Positions 1-7,837 of a stretch of 64,000 nucleotides of DNA are shown one piece after another. Source of the stretch: Paenibacillus terricola (GTDB lineage Bacteria > Bacillota > Bacilli > Paenibacillales > Paenibacillaceae); the NCBI RefSeq assembly GCF_014779765.1, contig NZ_JACXZA010000003.1, positions 806,001-870,000 of the forward strand, in the 5' to 3' direction. Each line of letters starts with the position of its first letter. The stretch's first letter is position 1. The notes beneath the pieces are model-generated. The model was not told the origin of the DNA. It did no database searches and was given only the letters and a program-made list of their open reading frames with translations. A program made the position numbers and the translations under genes.

Positions 1-800
1 CCGAACAGTCCGCCATACGCTAGCAGCGAATTCACATTCATCCAGGCAACCTGCCGATTACGGAGCAGCGACAGCGGAACGAGCTGCGAGGTTTGGCGTT
101 TCTCAAACAGGTAGAATGCAACTAGCAGCACAACACCACCAAACGCATACCAGAGCGCGCCTTTATCAACGACTGTTGGGACGAGCAGCAGACTAATGCC
201 AGCTGTAAAAATAACAGCGCCGCCATAGTCGACCTTCGCCCGTTTCGGCTCGTATCGCTCCTTGTAAGGCATTAGCAGCAGCAGCGACAACAAGCAGATC
301 GGTACATTGACGTAGAATACATAACGCCAGTTCCAATATTCAACGAACGCCGAACCTAGCAGCGGCGCAATTACAGCAGATAATCCCCACATTGCGGTGA
401 AGAGCGCCTGGATTTTGCCGCGTTTCTCTACGGAGAACAGATCGCCAGCGATAATAACCGGGAACGGATTCATAACACCTGCGCCAATACCCTGCACCGC
501 GCGATAGATGACGAGCATAATCATCGTCTTCGCGCTGCCACATAGTACAGAACCGAGCATAAACAAAACAATGCCTACCGCAAACACGCGCTTGCGTCCG
601 AATAAATCAGACAGTCTGCCCGCTACTGGCGCAAGCACTGTCGAGAAAATCATATAGCTGGCGAACGTCCATGCGTACAGCTCCAACTTCCCCAGCTCCT
701 TGGCTATAACCGGCATCGTCGTGTTGACGATTGTACTATCCATTGAAGCGACCAGCATCGCCATAACGATGCTGGCCATGACACTATACTTGCCTCTCAA
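1..800 (-). CDS. MFS drug exporter, DHA2 (EmrB/QacA) type, 3' end outside window
   Basis: This is the N-terminal part (about 266 residues) of a major facilitator superfamily exporter; the gene runs off the window at base 1. The protein opens with a hydrophobic helix holding the DHA motif M-D-x-T-I-V-N, followed by the MFS loop motif G-R-L-S-D-L-F-G-R-K between helices 2 and 3 and the motif-C-like stretch with P-L-L-G-S-A-F and W-R-W/Y-V-F-Y-V-N-V-P, typical of 14-helix drug:H+ antiporters. The likely start is TTG at 800, preceded by GGAG with an 8-nt spacer; the first ATG in frame (779) lacks a ribosome binding site. The substrate cannot be predicted. It lies downstream of pepA in the same orientation across a 226-bp gap and is probably a separate unit. 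Confidence 0.85.
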   Translation of the reverse strand, partial: MRGKYSVMASIVMAMLVASMDSTIVNTTMPVIAKELGKLELYAWTFASYMIFSTVLAPVAGRLSDLFGRKRVFAVGIVLFMLGSVLCGSAKTMIMLVIYRAVQGIGAGVMNPFPVIIAGDLFSVEKRGKIQALFTAMWGLSAVIAPLLGSAFVEYWNWRYVFYVNVPICLLSLLLLMPYKERYEPKRAKVDYGGAVIFTAGISLLLVPTVVDKGALWYAFGGVVLLVAFYLFEKRQTSQLVPLSLLRNRQVAWMNVNSLLAYGGLF

Positions 801-1026
801 TTCATCTTCTCCCCTTTACGCTTTTGACCACATATGAATCAATAAGTTTTCGAGTCTCTCGAAAGAACAGATTCTTATTGGCGATAAAACCTACCACTAA
901 ACGCGGTCGCTCATCTTCGAAAGGCCTCGATCGAGGTTTTCTCATCACGAAGCATAACAAAGCGAAGAGGCCGCTCTCGCGACCTCCCCGTCCGATCCGC
1001 ATGCTCTGCAGATGAATGGATTGTTT
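801..1026. other. Intergenic region, no recognised content
   Basis: Between the MFS gene and pepA. Short open frames exist on both strands, but none has a ribosome binding site or recognisable product. I see no clear terminator for pepA here. Confidence 0.4.
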
Positions 1027-2538
1027 CTAGCCTCTCGACGACAGCAGCTCAGCCAGCGTACGAACCATGACGCCTGTTGCGCCTTTGGACTCCCAGCCGC
1101 GAGCGGAATTAAGCCAAGACGTGCCTGCAATATCGAGATGCACCCATGGAAGGTTCTCAGCGAACGCGCCGATGAACAGACCGCCAGTAATAGCGCCTCC
1201 AAGACGTCCGCCGCTGTTCTTCATGTCCGCTGCATCGCTGTCCAGCTGCTTCCGGTATTCCGGATACGATGGCAGCGGCCAGATCCGCTCGCCGGATTGA
1301 CGGCCTGCGCGGATAACATCTTGGATTAGCAGCTCATCCGTGCCTACGGCGCCTGTAGCGAGGTTGCCGAGTGCTGTCTCGACCGCACCTGTCAGCGTAG
1401 CCACGTCGATCAGACGCGTAGCGCCGCGGCGGACCGCCGTCGTAACCGCATCAGCAAGCACGAGCCTTCCTTCCGCATCCGTGTTCACGACCTCGACCGT
1501 CTTGCCGCTCATCGTGACGATAACATCGCCAGGTTTGAGCGCACGGTCCGACGGCATGTTCTCCGCTGCCGCGATAACAGCCAGTACGTTCACCTTCGGC
1601 TTCAGCTCGCCGATAATGCGCATAGCGCCAAGAACGGCAGCAGCGCCTCCCATATCGCCAATCATCTCTTCCATGCCGTCTGCGCGTTTAAGCGAGATGC
1701 CGCCTGTATCGAACGTAATGCCTTTGCCGATGATTCCCCACACATCCTTGCTGTCCGGAGCTCCTTCGTAATGCAGAACGATCATCCGCGGAGGGTTAGC
1801 ACTGCCTTTGCCTACGCCAATCAAACCGCCCATCCCTTGATCTATAATCGTGTATTCATCCATAATCTCCACGTCGAAATTGTAGCGGTGACCGATCTCT
1901 TCGGCATACTCTGCCAATCCTTCCGGCACCAGTTCGTTGCCTGGCATATTCGTCAGATCCCGTGCGAAAATCGCGCCACCTGCGAACAATTCTCCCCGCT
2001 TCATACCCGCCGTCCAGCGTGCGGCTGCCGAATCGTCCTCTTCCACACCGGGTTCGGGTACGAACTGCACCGCAACAGGCTCGGTATCCGTACTGTCATG
2101 TTTCCCTTTGCGCTTCGGACGTTCATACCAGCCGAGAACGAGCCCTTCGACGAGCGATTGTGCCGCTCGCTCCGGCTGACAGTCTGCCGTCCCTTGAAGC
2201 AGCGAATGCGGCAGCAGCACCTTCACAGAGTGAGCACGCAGCTTCTTCAGACTCTTCGCTGCAGATGCACCAGCATCACGCAGTTCGTCGGCAGCAGCGC
2301 TGCCGCTATAGCCAAGCGCCAACACGCTGCCGCCTTCGTAGAGGCCCAGCGTTGCGATTGCTTCCTTCTGTCCTTTCTCTCCCGTAAACAGCCCTTTAGC
2401 ATGCAGCCTGCGGAGCTCTGCGTCCAATTGCGGTTGAAGGAAAGCCGCATCGTTCTCGAGCTGCGTGCGCGAAATCAATTTCACGACGATATCAGCCGTC
2501 TGCCCAGGATTTGCCCCGTATGTAAACTGAAATTCCAT
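1027..2538 (-). CDS. pepA: Leucyl aminopeptidase, M17 family
   Basis: Cytosolic dinuclear-metal aminopeptidase that removes N-terminal residues during peptide turnover; 503 residues, normal for M17. The N-terminal third is the variable domain. The catalytic half carries the active-site lysine segment G-K-G-I-T-F-D-T-G-G-I-S-L-K near residue 275 and the family signature N-T-D-A-E-G-R-L near residue 356, which supplies the metal-binding Asp/Glu and the catalytic Arg. All expected ligands appear present. The ATG is preceded by AAAGGATG a few bases upstream. It sits alone, separated from the upstream histidine kinase gene by a terminator. Confidence 0.95.
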   Translation of the reverse strand: MEFQFTYGANPGQTADIVVKLISRTQLENDAAFLQPQLDAELRRLHAKGLFTGEKGQKEAIATLGLYEGGSVLALGYSGSAAADELRDAGASAAKSLKKLRAHSVKVLLPHSLLQGTADCQPERAAQSLVEGLVLGWYERPKRKGKHDSTDTEPVAVQFVPEPGVEEDDSAAARWTAGMKRGELFAGGAIFARDLTNMPGNELVPEGLAEYAEEIGHRYNFDVEIMDEYTIIDQGMGGLIGVGKGSANPPRMIVLHYEGAPDSKDVWGIIGKGITFDTGGISLKRADGMEEMIGDMGGAAAVLGAMRIIGELKPKVNVLAVIAAAENMPSDRALKPGDVIVTMSGKTVEVVNTDAEGRLVLADAVTTAVRRGATRLIDVATLTGAVETALGNLATGAVGTDELLIQDVIRAGRQSGERIWPLPSYPEYRKQLDSDAADMKNSGGRLGGAITGGLFIGAFAENLPWVHLDIAGTSWLNSARGWESKGATGVMVRTLAELLSSRG

Positions 2539-2562
2539 TTTCTATCATCCTTTCATCCCCGA

Positions 2563-2600
2563 TAAAATAAAAGAATCGGGATACATCTATCCCGATTCTA
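2563..2600 (-). terminator. Rho-independent terminator after the histidine kinase gene
   Basis: Twelve-base-pair stem (AGAATCGGGATA with its complement, four-base loop) followed on the minus strand by a T-rich run. It ends the RsbT-like/histidine kinase operon just before pepA. Confidence 0.85.
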
Positions 2601-2605
2601 AGGCT

Positions 2606-3982
2606 TTATCCGATCAATGGCAAATGAATCGTGAACGCTGTTCCTTCGCCAGGCTTGCTATCTACGCCAATAGAACCGCCATGGTTGCGAATAATCCGAT
2701 AGCTGACTGACAGCCCAAGTCCCGTACCCGCTTCTTTGGTCGTGAAGAACGGATCGAACAGCCGATTCATCGTCGCACGGTCCATCCCTTTTCCGTTGTC
2801 CCGGACGATAACGTCAACGCCGTCACTGCCCGTACGATGGACGATAATATCAATAAGCCCATTGCGATCGCTGCTTACATCTTCAATCGCATCCAGCGAA
2901 TTTTTGACAATGTTCAAAATGACCTGCTTCACCTGTTTCACATCAATCGACACCATCATCGATTCTTCGTACGATTCGAGTTGAATCATACAGCCCCGCA
3001 TCAGCGCTTCGCTCTCCGTGAGCAGAATAACTTCCTTCAACAGCGCTGTTATCGATATCTCTTGTTTCATCGGTGCAGTAGGTTTGGACGAATTAAGAAA
3101 TTCATAAATAATATCGTTAGCGCGGTCAATCTCGGCGACGATAATACGCGCATACTCATCCTTGCCCAGCTGAAGCAGATGAGGGCGAAGGAGTTGAATA
3201 AACCCGCGAATAGACGTTAATGGGTTGCGAATTTCGTGTGCGATCGCCGCAGCGATTTTGCCAAGCATAGCGAGCTTATCGTTCTGGTAAGCGGTATGTT
3301 CAATCGCTTTAAATTCGGATACATCTTTGACGCTAATTAGAAAATCGCCTTCGAGCTGATCTCCGTATGTAATGGTTGTGAGAAAATGCCGGCCCTTATT
3401 GTCCTGAAACTCAAAATACGGATTGCGACGCATAATCGTCTCCTTGTAGAGACGAATGATCATTTTGCGCATGCTGCGTTTCAGCTTCGGATGAAGCATT
3501 AGTCCGCGCAGCGTACATCCAACCAGCGCTTTACGCGGCAAATCAAGCATACGGGCGAGCATCAGATTGACGAATGTCAGCGTGCCGCTGCTATCGAACA
3601 ATGCAATTCCTGAATCCATATGCTGCAGCACGTTCTCGTATTTGCTTCTTACCCGCTCCGAGGAACGGTGAGACTTGAACAGCATTTCTCTCATTTCAGT
3701 AATCTTCTGCTCCGTTGATTTCTCCGTATCGTTGCGGAAACGATAGGCAACCATTAATTCGATCAAGAAGCTGAATGAACGATTGTGGAGCTTGCCTACA
3801 TCCTCTTGCTCCATGTTCATCGCAAGCGCTTGTACACATTCGGCATGAACCGCGACAATCTCCTCTGGATGAATGTTCCCTAACATCTTGCCAAGCTCGG
3901 TTGCTTGGTACAGGGAAGCTTCACTCTCGCTGCGAATATATTCGGCAAGCGCGGGAAAATAGCGCCTACGAATCGCTTGCAT
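2606..3982 (-). CDS. PAS-domain sensor histidine kinase with RsbU-like N-terminal domain
   Basis: 458-residue soluble histidine kinase with no transmembrane segment. Residues 1-100 are an all-helical segment that resembles the RsbU N-terminal (RsbT-binding) domain. A helical linker follows, then a PAS domain (about 115-225), the HisKA phosphoacceptor segment I-A-H-E-I-R-N-P-L-T-S (His near 248), and an HATPase with N-box N-I-V-K-N-S-L-D-A-I, G1 box D-N-G-K-G-M and F/G2 boxes F-F-T-T-K and G-T-G-L-G-L-S. All catalytic boxes are intact, and the kinase half looks like the KinA/KinE sporulation-kinase group. The ATG has a GGAGG site inside the end of the upstream RsbT-like gene (2-bp gap), so the two are co-translated. 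No response regulator is adjacent, so it may feed the Spo0F phosphorelay (inference). The RsbU_N assignment is by eye. Confidence 0.85.
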   Translation of the reverse strand: MQAIRRRYFPALAEYIRSESEASLYQATELGKMLGNIHPEEIVAVHAECVQALAMNMEQEDVGKLHNRSFSFLIELMVAYRFRNDTEKSTEQKITEMREMLFKSHRSSERVRSKYENVLQHMDSGIALFDSSGTLTFVNLMLARMLDLPRKALVGCTLRGLMLHPKLKRSMRKMIIRLYKETIMRRNPYFEFQDNKGRHFLTTITYGDQLEGDFLISVKDVSEFKAIEHTAYQNDKLAMLGKIAAAIAHEIRNPLTSIRGFIQLLRPHLLQLGKDEYARIIVAEIDRANDIIYEFLNSSKPTAPMKQEISITALLKEVILLTESEALMRGCMIQLESYEESMMVSIDVKQVKQVILNIVKNSLDAIEDVSSDRNGLIDIIVHRTGSDGVDVIVRDNGKGMDRATMNRLFDPFFTTKEAGTGLGLSVSYRIIRNHGGSIGVDSKPGEGTAFTIHLPLIG

Positions 3983-3984
3983 AC

Positions 3985-4392
3985 TTATTCCTCCCCGACA
4001 GCAAGAACATACGGATCAGCCTGTTTCTCCAACCCTTTGGATGATTTCAGCCATTTGCGAAAAACGATTATCGTCCCTCTGGACTCATGATAGTGCATTT
4101 CAAAATCATCGGCCCATTGCTGCAGCCAGCCCGAATTGATCCGACATGCATTTGTCGAATGATCATATAGACGCACCTCGATTCCTGTCTCGAACCAGTT
4201 ACGATGAATCGACTTCATTACCATATGTCCACGATGCATGGATTCGATTAATTGGTAGGCTAACTCTGATATCGTGAATGCAATGCGCGTCTGGTCGACA
4301 ATTGAAAAACCAACACTTCTGGCAAGCTCTCTCCCCTGCTGTCTAGCTTTGATAGCATCTATCAGCTCATTCATGAGGAACATGTCCATCAC
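3985..4392 (-). CDS. RsbT-like (anti-sigma kinase fold) protein lacking the ATP-binding Asn box
   Basis: 135 residues. The segment Q-Q-G-R-E-L-A-R-S-V-G-F-S-I-V-D-Q-T-R-I-A-F-T-I-S-E-L-A matches the start of RsbT/SpoIIAB-type GHKL kinases. Where RsbT continues E-L-A-R-N-I with the Asn that coordinates Mg-ATP, this protein reads E-L-A-Y-Q-L-I, and no G-x-G-x-G lid is visible in the second half. It therefore looks like a binding-only derivative. Start GTG at 4392 has GGGAGAG eight bases upstream; ATG at 4389 is the alternative. It is immediately followed by the histidine kinase with an RsbU-like N-terminus, which suggests the classical RsbT-RsbU contact has been reused to control that kinase (inference). 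Confidence 0.7.
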   Translation of the reverse strand: MMDMFLMNELIDAIKARQQGRELARSVGFSIVDQTRIAFTISELAYQLIESMHRGHMVMKSIHRNWFETGIEVRLYDHSTNACRINSGWLQQWADDFEMHYHESRGTIIVFRKWLKSSKGLEKQADPYVLAVGEE

Positions 4393-4577
4393 TGCATCGC
4401 TCTCCCGTCTTACTTGTCACTCCTGAACCGCTTCAGACAGACGATTACATCCTGCGACTTGTAACTCATATGATGTATGAAACGGGAATAGTTGTCAATC
4501 GGAGATCTTGTCGAAAAATGATGCACATCTGAGCTATAGAATTCGCTTTCATTTGCTTGATCCGAAAACGATACAAC

Positions 4578-4638
4578 TACAAAAAAAAAACGAGCAGCAT
4601 GGCCCTCCCTCGACAGAGGAAACGCTACTGCTGCTCGC
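4578..4638 (-). terminator. Terminator of the sigI-rsgI operon
   Basis: On the minus strand, CGAGCAGCAG pairs with TGCTGCTCG across a roughly 30-nt loop and is followed by a run of ten T, about 40 bases after the rsgI stop. Confidence 0.8.
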
Positions 4639-4677
4639 CGTTTGTTGCAACGAGCATGAAGTCTCGTTAGTGCTGCC

Positions 4678-6216
4678 TCAATCTTTGCTATTATGCTTAC
4701 CGGAGTTCTGGCCGCTGTTTCTGTCATTGCCATTGCTTTTGCCGCTGCCCTGATTCTTGTCATCCTGGTTATAATCATTACCGTTGTTCTTGCTGCCGCT
4801 GCTATTGCTATTCTTGCCGCTAGTGCCGGCTTTGTTGCTGTCCTTGCTATCGTTATTGCCGCTGTTGTTCTTACCGATGTTGTTCTTGCTGTTATTGCTC
4901 TTGGGGTCATAGCTTTGGCTTGTATTGTTCTTGCTGCCGCTGCTTCCTTTGCTGCTGTTCTTGCTATCGTCTTTGCTATTCCCATTCTTGCTGCCGCTAT
5001 TGTTGCCTTGCTGGTTACCGTTCTGATTGCTGTTACCCTGCTGATTGCTATTGTTAATACCATTATTAATTATAGGATTATTGGGATTCCAATGATTTCC
5101 ATTATTCCACTTTCTGTTAATTACGTTATTCCCGTTGCTGTTCCCTTTATTTTCACTCGGCTTAGCCGTATTCGGACGATTATTAGGGTTCGCTTCTCCT
5201 GGCTTCTGACCCGATGGTTCGGTTCCTGACGGATTAGTTGCAGTCGACTTATTGCCCTGATCCCTGCCGCTTTGCCGCTTCTCCTCACGCTTAGCCTTCG
5301 CCCGTTTCTCCCGTTCAAGCAGCGCCTTCAACGCTTCTTTCTCTTCTTTGTTCGAAGCTGCTTTGCTCTTCAGTTCCGTTTCCTTATCAGCTGAGGGATT
5401 TGCTGCCTTGGTCGCAGGCGTTGTAGAAGCTGCCGCAACCTCTTTCTGCTTGGAAGGTACGACCGACTGGACACCGCCTTCTGATGCTGTCCATTCTTGG
5501 ATTGACTGATCCTTCAACGAATCAAGCTTCAGCTTCGGGTTTTTGCTCTTTGCCATCAAATAAACGGCCATTTTGCCCGTCGAAACACCACTTCGTTCCG
5601 CCTCGTCCCTAACTTCCTTCGGTACGGAGATGACGGTTACGTTATCACTGGACGGAACAACCTTCGTGACAGCCTCATGAATATCCGACTCCAACTGTAC
5701 TTCGAATTGATCAGGATCAATTAATTTATTACCGACAACGACGCTGGCGATGACGATATCATGGTCTGCAGCTGCCGCTTGCGCATCAATAACTGACGAA
5801 GTTTTCTCAACCAGCGATGCAACAACATCAGCTGCATGCTTCCCTTTATAGTCAATGCCGCTCGCAAGATTCTTGCCTTCATCATTCAGTCCTCGAAGCT
5901 CTCGGACTTCTTCTTCATCATTAATGCCTAATTCCACACTCGGGTTAACATCAAGCGTGACATAAGCAACGATCGGTTCTGCCTTGGAGGTAGGCACCAT
6001 TACGAGCGGAAACAGGAGCAGGACAACCAATGCCGCTGCTGTCCACGCCCATGCGCGGCGCGGGATTTGTCTCCGTCTATTGGCAAGTATAATCTCGTCC
6101 CCGATATCGGCATCAACTTGACCGGAACGCGGCACACGCCGGAATTCGCCGCTAGGCGTTAGAACGATGAGATGCTTCTCGCTCATCTCCATTACGATTG
6201 CTCGTCTGCTCACCAT
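4678..6216 (-). CDS. rsgI: Membrane anti-sigma-I factor with Asn/Ser/Lys-rich extracellular tail
   Basis: 512-residue single-pass membrane protein that binds and restrains SigI. Residues 1-55 form the cytoplasmic RsgI N-terminal domain (V-M-E-M-S-E-K-H-L-I-V-L-T-P-S-G-E-F), residues about 58-75 are the transmembrane helix, and residues 80-230 are the conserved RsgI extracellular domain (A-Y-V-T-L-D-V-N-P-S-V-E-L-G-I-N). A charged K/E-rich linker follows, and from about residue 330 to the end there is a low-complexity tail almost entirely of N, S, G, K, D and Q. B. subtilis RsgI is 381 residues, so this tail is long. The ATG overlaps the end of sigI by 7 bp, indicating translational coupling. 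In clostridial relatives the corresponding C-terminus is a sensor domain; here it may contact the wall (inference). Confidence 0.93.
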   Translation of the reverse strand: MVSRRAIVMEMSEKHLIVLTPSGEFRRVPRSGQVDADIGDEIILANRRRQIPRRAWAWTAAALVVLLLFPLVMVPTSKAEPIVAYVTLDVNPSVELGINDEEEVRELRGLNDEGKNLASGIDYKGKHAADVVASLVEKTSSVIDAQAAAADHDIVIASVVVGNKLIDPDQFEVQLESDIHEAVTKVVPSSDNVTVISVPKEVRDEAERSGVSTGKMAVYLMAKSKNPKLKLDSLKDQSIQEWTASEGGVQSVVPSKQKEVAAASTTPATKAANPSADKETELKSKAASNKEEKEALKALLEREKRAKAKREEKRQSGRDQGNKSTATNPSGTEPSGQKPGEANPNNRPNTAKPSENKGNSNGNNVINRKWNNGNHWNPNNPIINNGINNSNQQGNSNQNGNQQGNNSGSKNGNSKDDSKNSSKGSSGSKNNTSQSYDPKSNNSKNNIGKNNSGNNDSKDSNKAGTSGKNSNSSGSKNNGNDYNQDDKNQGSGKSNGNDRNSGQNSGKHNSKD

Positions 6217-7031
6217 TTCACCTCCTGTGCTGTATGCTGCTTGATTGCTTGTGGTGGCATTTGTTGTACATAAGCTTGAACATAGGGATAGCTGCCCTTA
6301 TGAATGAGGGCGAGTGCAATGATGTACTTGCGATTGCGTTCGATTGTTTTGCGCGATACGCCAGCCTGCTCGGCTAGTTCTGTAACCGGCAGCCTCCCTT
6401 TGTCCATGATGGAATCATAGTAACGAGCCTCCGTCGCCATGCGTCCAATATTGAACAGCATTGCACGCGTATCCGTATGTTTCGGAGCTTGATCAACAAG
6501 ATCCGAGAACGAAATACCGAACTGCTGCAGCTTGGCTGACAGCTCCAATATTTCTTGCTTCCGCTCTTCCTTCTCCCGATCACGAGAATATTGCTGCTGG
6601 GCTTGGCTTGTCTCGATCGGATTCGTAACGGTCTGCTCGTCATCTTCCATATCAAACGCACTGTAAGGAACAGACTGCGTATGACGCTGCTCCTTGCGCA
6701 CATAGTCGATTAAACGCCTGCGAATGACCGTTTCGGCGAAGCCCAAAAACGACCGGCCTGCAGATGACGAGAAGCCGTCGATTGCTTCATTAAAGGCTAT
6801 TAACGCAATGCTGTATTCATCATCCTGCTGCGGGTTAATGTAGCGCTTGCTGAATTTGCTCGTTACTTTGAGGATGTAGGGCTCGTATTGGGCAATAAGC
6901 TCAGCACGCGCTTGCTCATCCCCTTTGCGAATCCGCTCGATTGTTTGCTCTGGCAAATCAGTCGGTTGTTTCTTTGAAGATCGTTCGCCGCTTACTTTGC
7001 TGATGAACCTTCGGAAGAGTACAAGCAGCAA
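6210..7031 (-). CDS. sigI: RNA polymerase sigma factor SigI
   Basis: About 273 residues, an alternative sigma-70-family factor of the SigI type. Region 2 is recognisable in Q-D-D-E-Y-S-I-A-L-I-A-F-N-E-A-I-D-G-F and F-L-G-F-A-E-T-V-I-R-R-R-L-I-D-Y-V-R-K, and the C-terminus has the SigI-specific helix-turn-helix with V-T-E-L-A-E-Q-A-G-V-S-R-K-T-I-E-R-N-R-K-Y-I-I-A. Start choice: TTG at 7031 has AGTGAGGTGA about five bases upstream and gives the usual SigI opening M-L-L-V-L-F-R-R. GTG at 7040 is in frame but lies inside that ribosome binding site. A SigI-type promoter lies just upstream, implying autoregulation. In B. subtilis SigI responds to heat and cell-envelope stress. Confidence 0.93.
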   Translation of the reverse strand: MLLVLFRRFISKVSGERSSKKQPTDLPEQTIERIRKGDEQARAELIAQYEPYILKVTSKFSKRYINPQQDDEYSIALIAFNEAIDGFSSSAGRSFLGFAETVIRRRLIDYVRKEQRHTQSVPYSAFDMEDDEQTVTNPIETSQAQQQYSRDREKEERKQEILELSAKLQQFGISFSDLVDQAPKHTDTRAMLFNIGRMATEARYYDSIMDKGRLPVTELAEQAGVSRKTIERNRKYIIALALIHKGSYPYVQAYVQQMPPQAIKQHTAQEVKW

Positions 7032-7053
7032 CCGTGTCACCTCACTTACATCA

Positions 7054-7083
7054 TTCGTTTATAATCAGATAAATTAGGGGGTT
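7054..7083 (-). promoter_or_regulatory. SigI-dependent autoregulatory promoter of sigI-rsgI
   Basis: The minus strand shows AACCCCC (7077-7083) and CGAA (7054-7057) separated by 19 bases, a short distance upstream of sigI. SigI promoters are known for a C-run -35 element and a CGAA -10 element, so the match and position point to autoregulation. Confidence 0.65.
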
Positions 7084-7154
7084 CTCATAATATTATTCGA
7101 AAATGAGAAAACATTTTTTTATAGATAACTTAAATTTCAACTCTACTATATAAT

Positions 7155-7181
7155 GAAAAGAGCCCCCGAAACCGGAGGCTC
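7155..7181 (-). terminator. Terminator after the zinc-ribbon protein gene
   Basis: Stem GAGCCTCCGG/CCCCCGGGCTC type with a TTT loop followed by TTTTCA on the minus strand, 25-50 bases after the stop of the 137-residue gene. Confidence 0.8.
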
Positions 7182-7204
7182 ACAATCCAACCTACAATTA
7201 TCCG

Positions 7205-7618
7205 TTAAGACGTTAGCCGTTGACGCAGCTTCGTGCGCCTTGCGCTTAGCACGCTAAGCCGCTTCTTCAGGTCGTTTTCCCAATCTGCGTCGTCGATTTG
7301 CTTCGCAACGGAAAGAAGATCGAGAGCCATATCGATCTGACTAATTACAATATCAAGCGGATCTTCATTCTCGTTGTTAACGCAATTCTCGAAGAGTACC
7401 TTCGGGTCTTTGTCGACATAATCCTGGAAATCGATTTCGGATGCGCCATCACCGTGTGCAAAATCAGCCAACACTTCGTACTCATTCTCAACCATATGAT
7501 GAACCTCAACTCGCTGGCATACCGGACAGAACGTAATCGGAACGTTATGAATGTGTGTGCGGAAATGTTTGAGAGTTCCTTTCGCGCCGATCATGCTTGC
7601 TCCACAGCAAAAACTCAT
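7205..7618 (-). CDS. Small zinc-ribbon-like protein of unknown function
   Basis: 137 residues. The N-terminus has C-C-G at residues 4-6, then F-C-P-V-C-Q-R near residue 31 followed by V-H-H-M-V-E-N-E-Y-E-V-L-A-D-F-A-H-G-D-G, which resembles YgiT-type zinc-finger proteins where one CxxC knuckle is clear and the partner ligands may be the N-terminal Cys pair or the His residues. The C-terminal 60 residues are helical and charged. GAGGTGAGAG lies upstream of the ATG. It is flanked by its own terminator and is probably monocistronic. No function can be assigned. Confidence 0.75.
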   Translation of the reverse strand: MSFCCGASMIGAKGTLKHFRTHIHNVPITFCPVCQRVEVHHMVENEYEVLADFAHGDGASEIDFQDYVDKDPKVLFENCVNNENEDPLDIVISQIDMALDLLSVAKQIDDADWENDLKKRLSVLSARRTKLRQRLTS

Positions 7619-7782
7619 CGACTCTCACCTCTTCGTAACATCCAATTAATGGACGATCATTAAGGCTTTAAGGTTGCATACAAATTAGAGCTTACCCTAA
7701 ACGTATTCGCTTCCACTGCACGAAATTCCTGCCAAGTTTCGATGCCAATTGCAGGAAGTCAGAAATTGATATGAATTGGACA

Positions 7783-7823
7783 CACAAAAAGGCATGATCC
7801 TCACTTACACGGATCATGCCTTT
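7783..7823 (-). terminator. Terminator after the peroxiredoxin gene
   Basis: Perfect 13-bp stem AAAGGCATGATCC with its complement, ten-base loop and trailing T run on the minus strand, 15-55 bases after the stop codon. Confidence 0.92.
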
Positions 7824-7837
7824 ATCGTAAATAATCG

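Noticed and set aside
802-1015. Overlapping short frames on both strands between the MFS gene and pepA
   Set aside because: No start signals, composition arginine/serine-rich as expected for chance frames.
4693-5229. Long hydrophobic open frame on the plus strand
   Set aside because: Exact antisense of the Asn-rich tail of RsgI: AAC/AAT codons read backwards give Val/Ile/Leu/Ala. No ribosome binding site.
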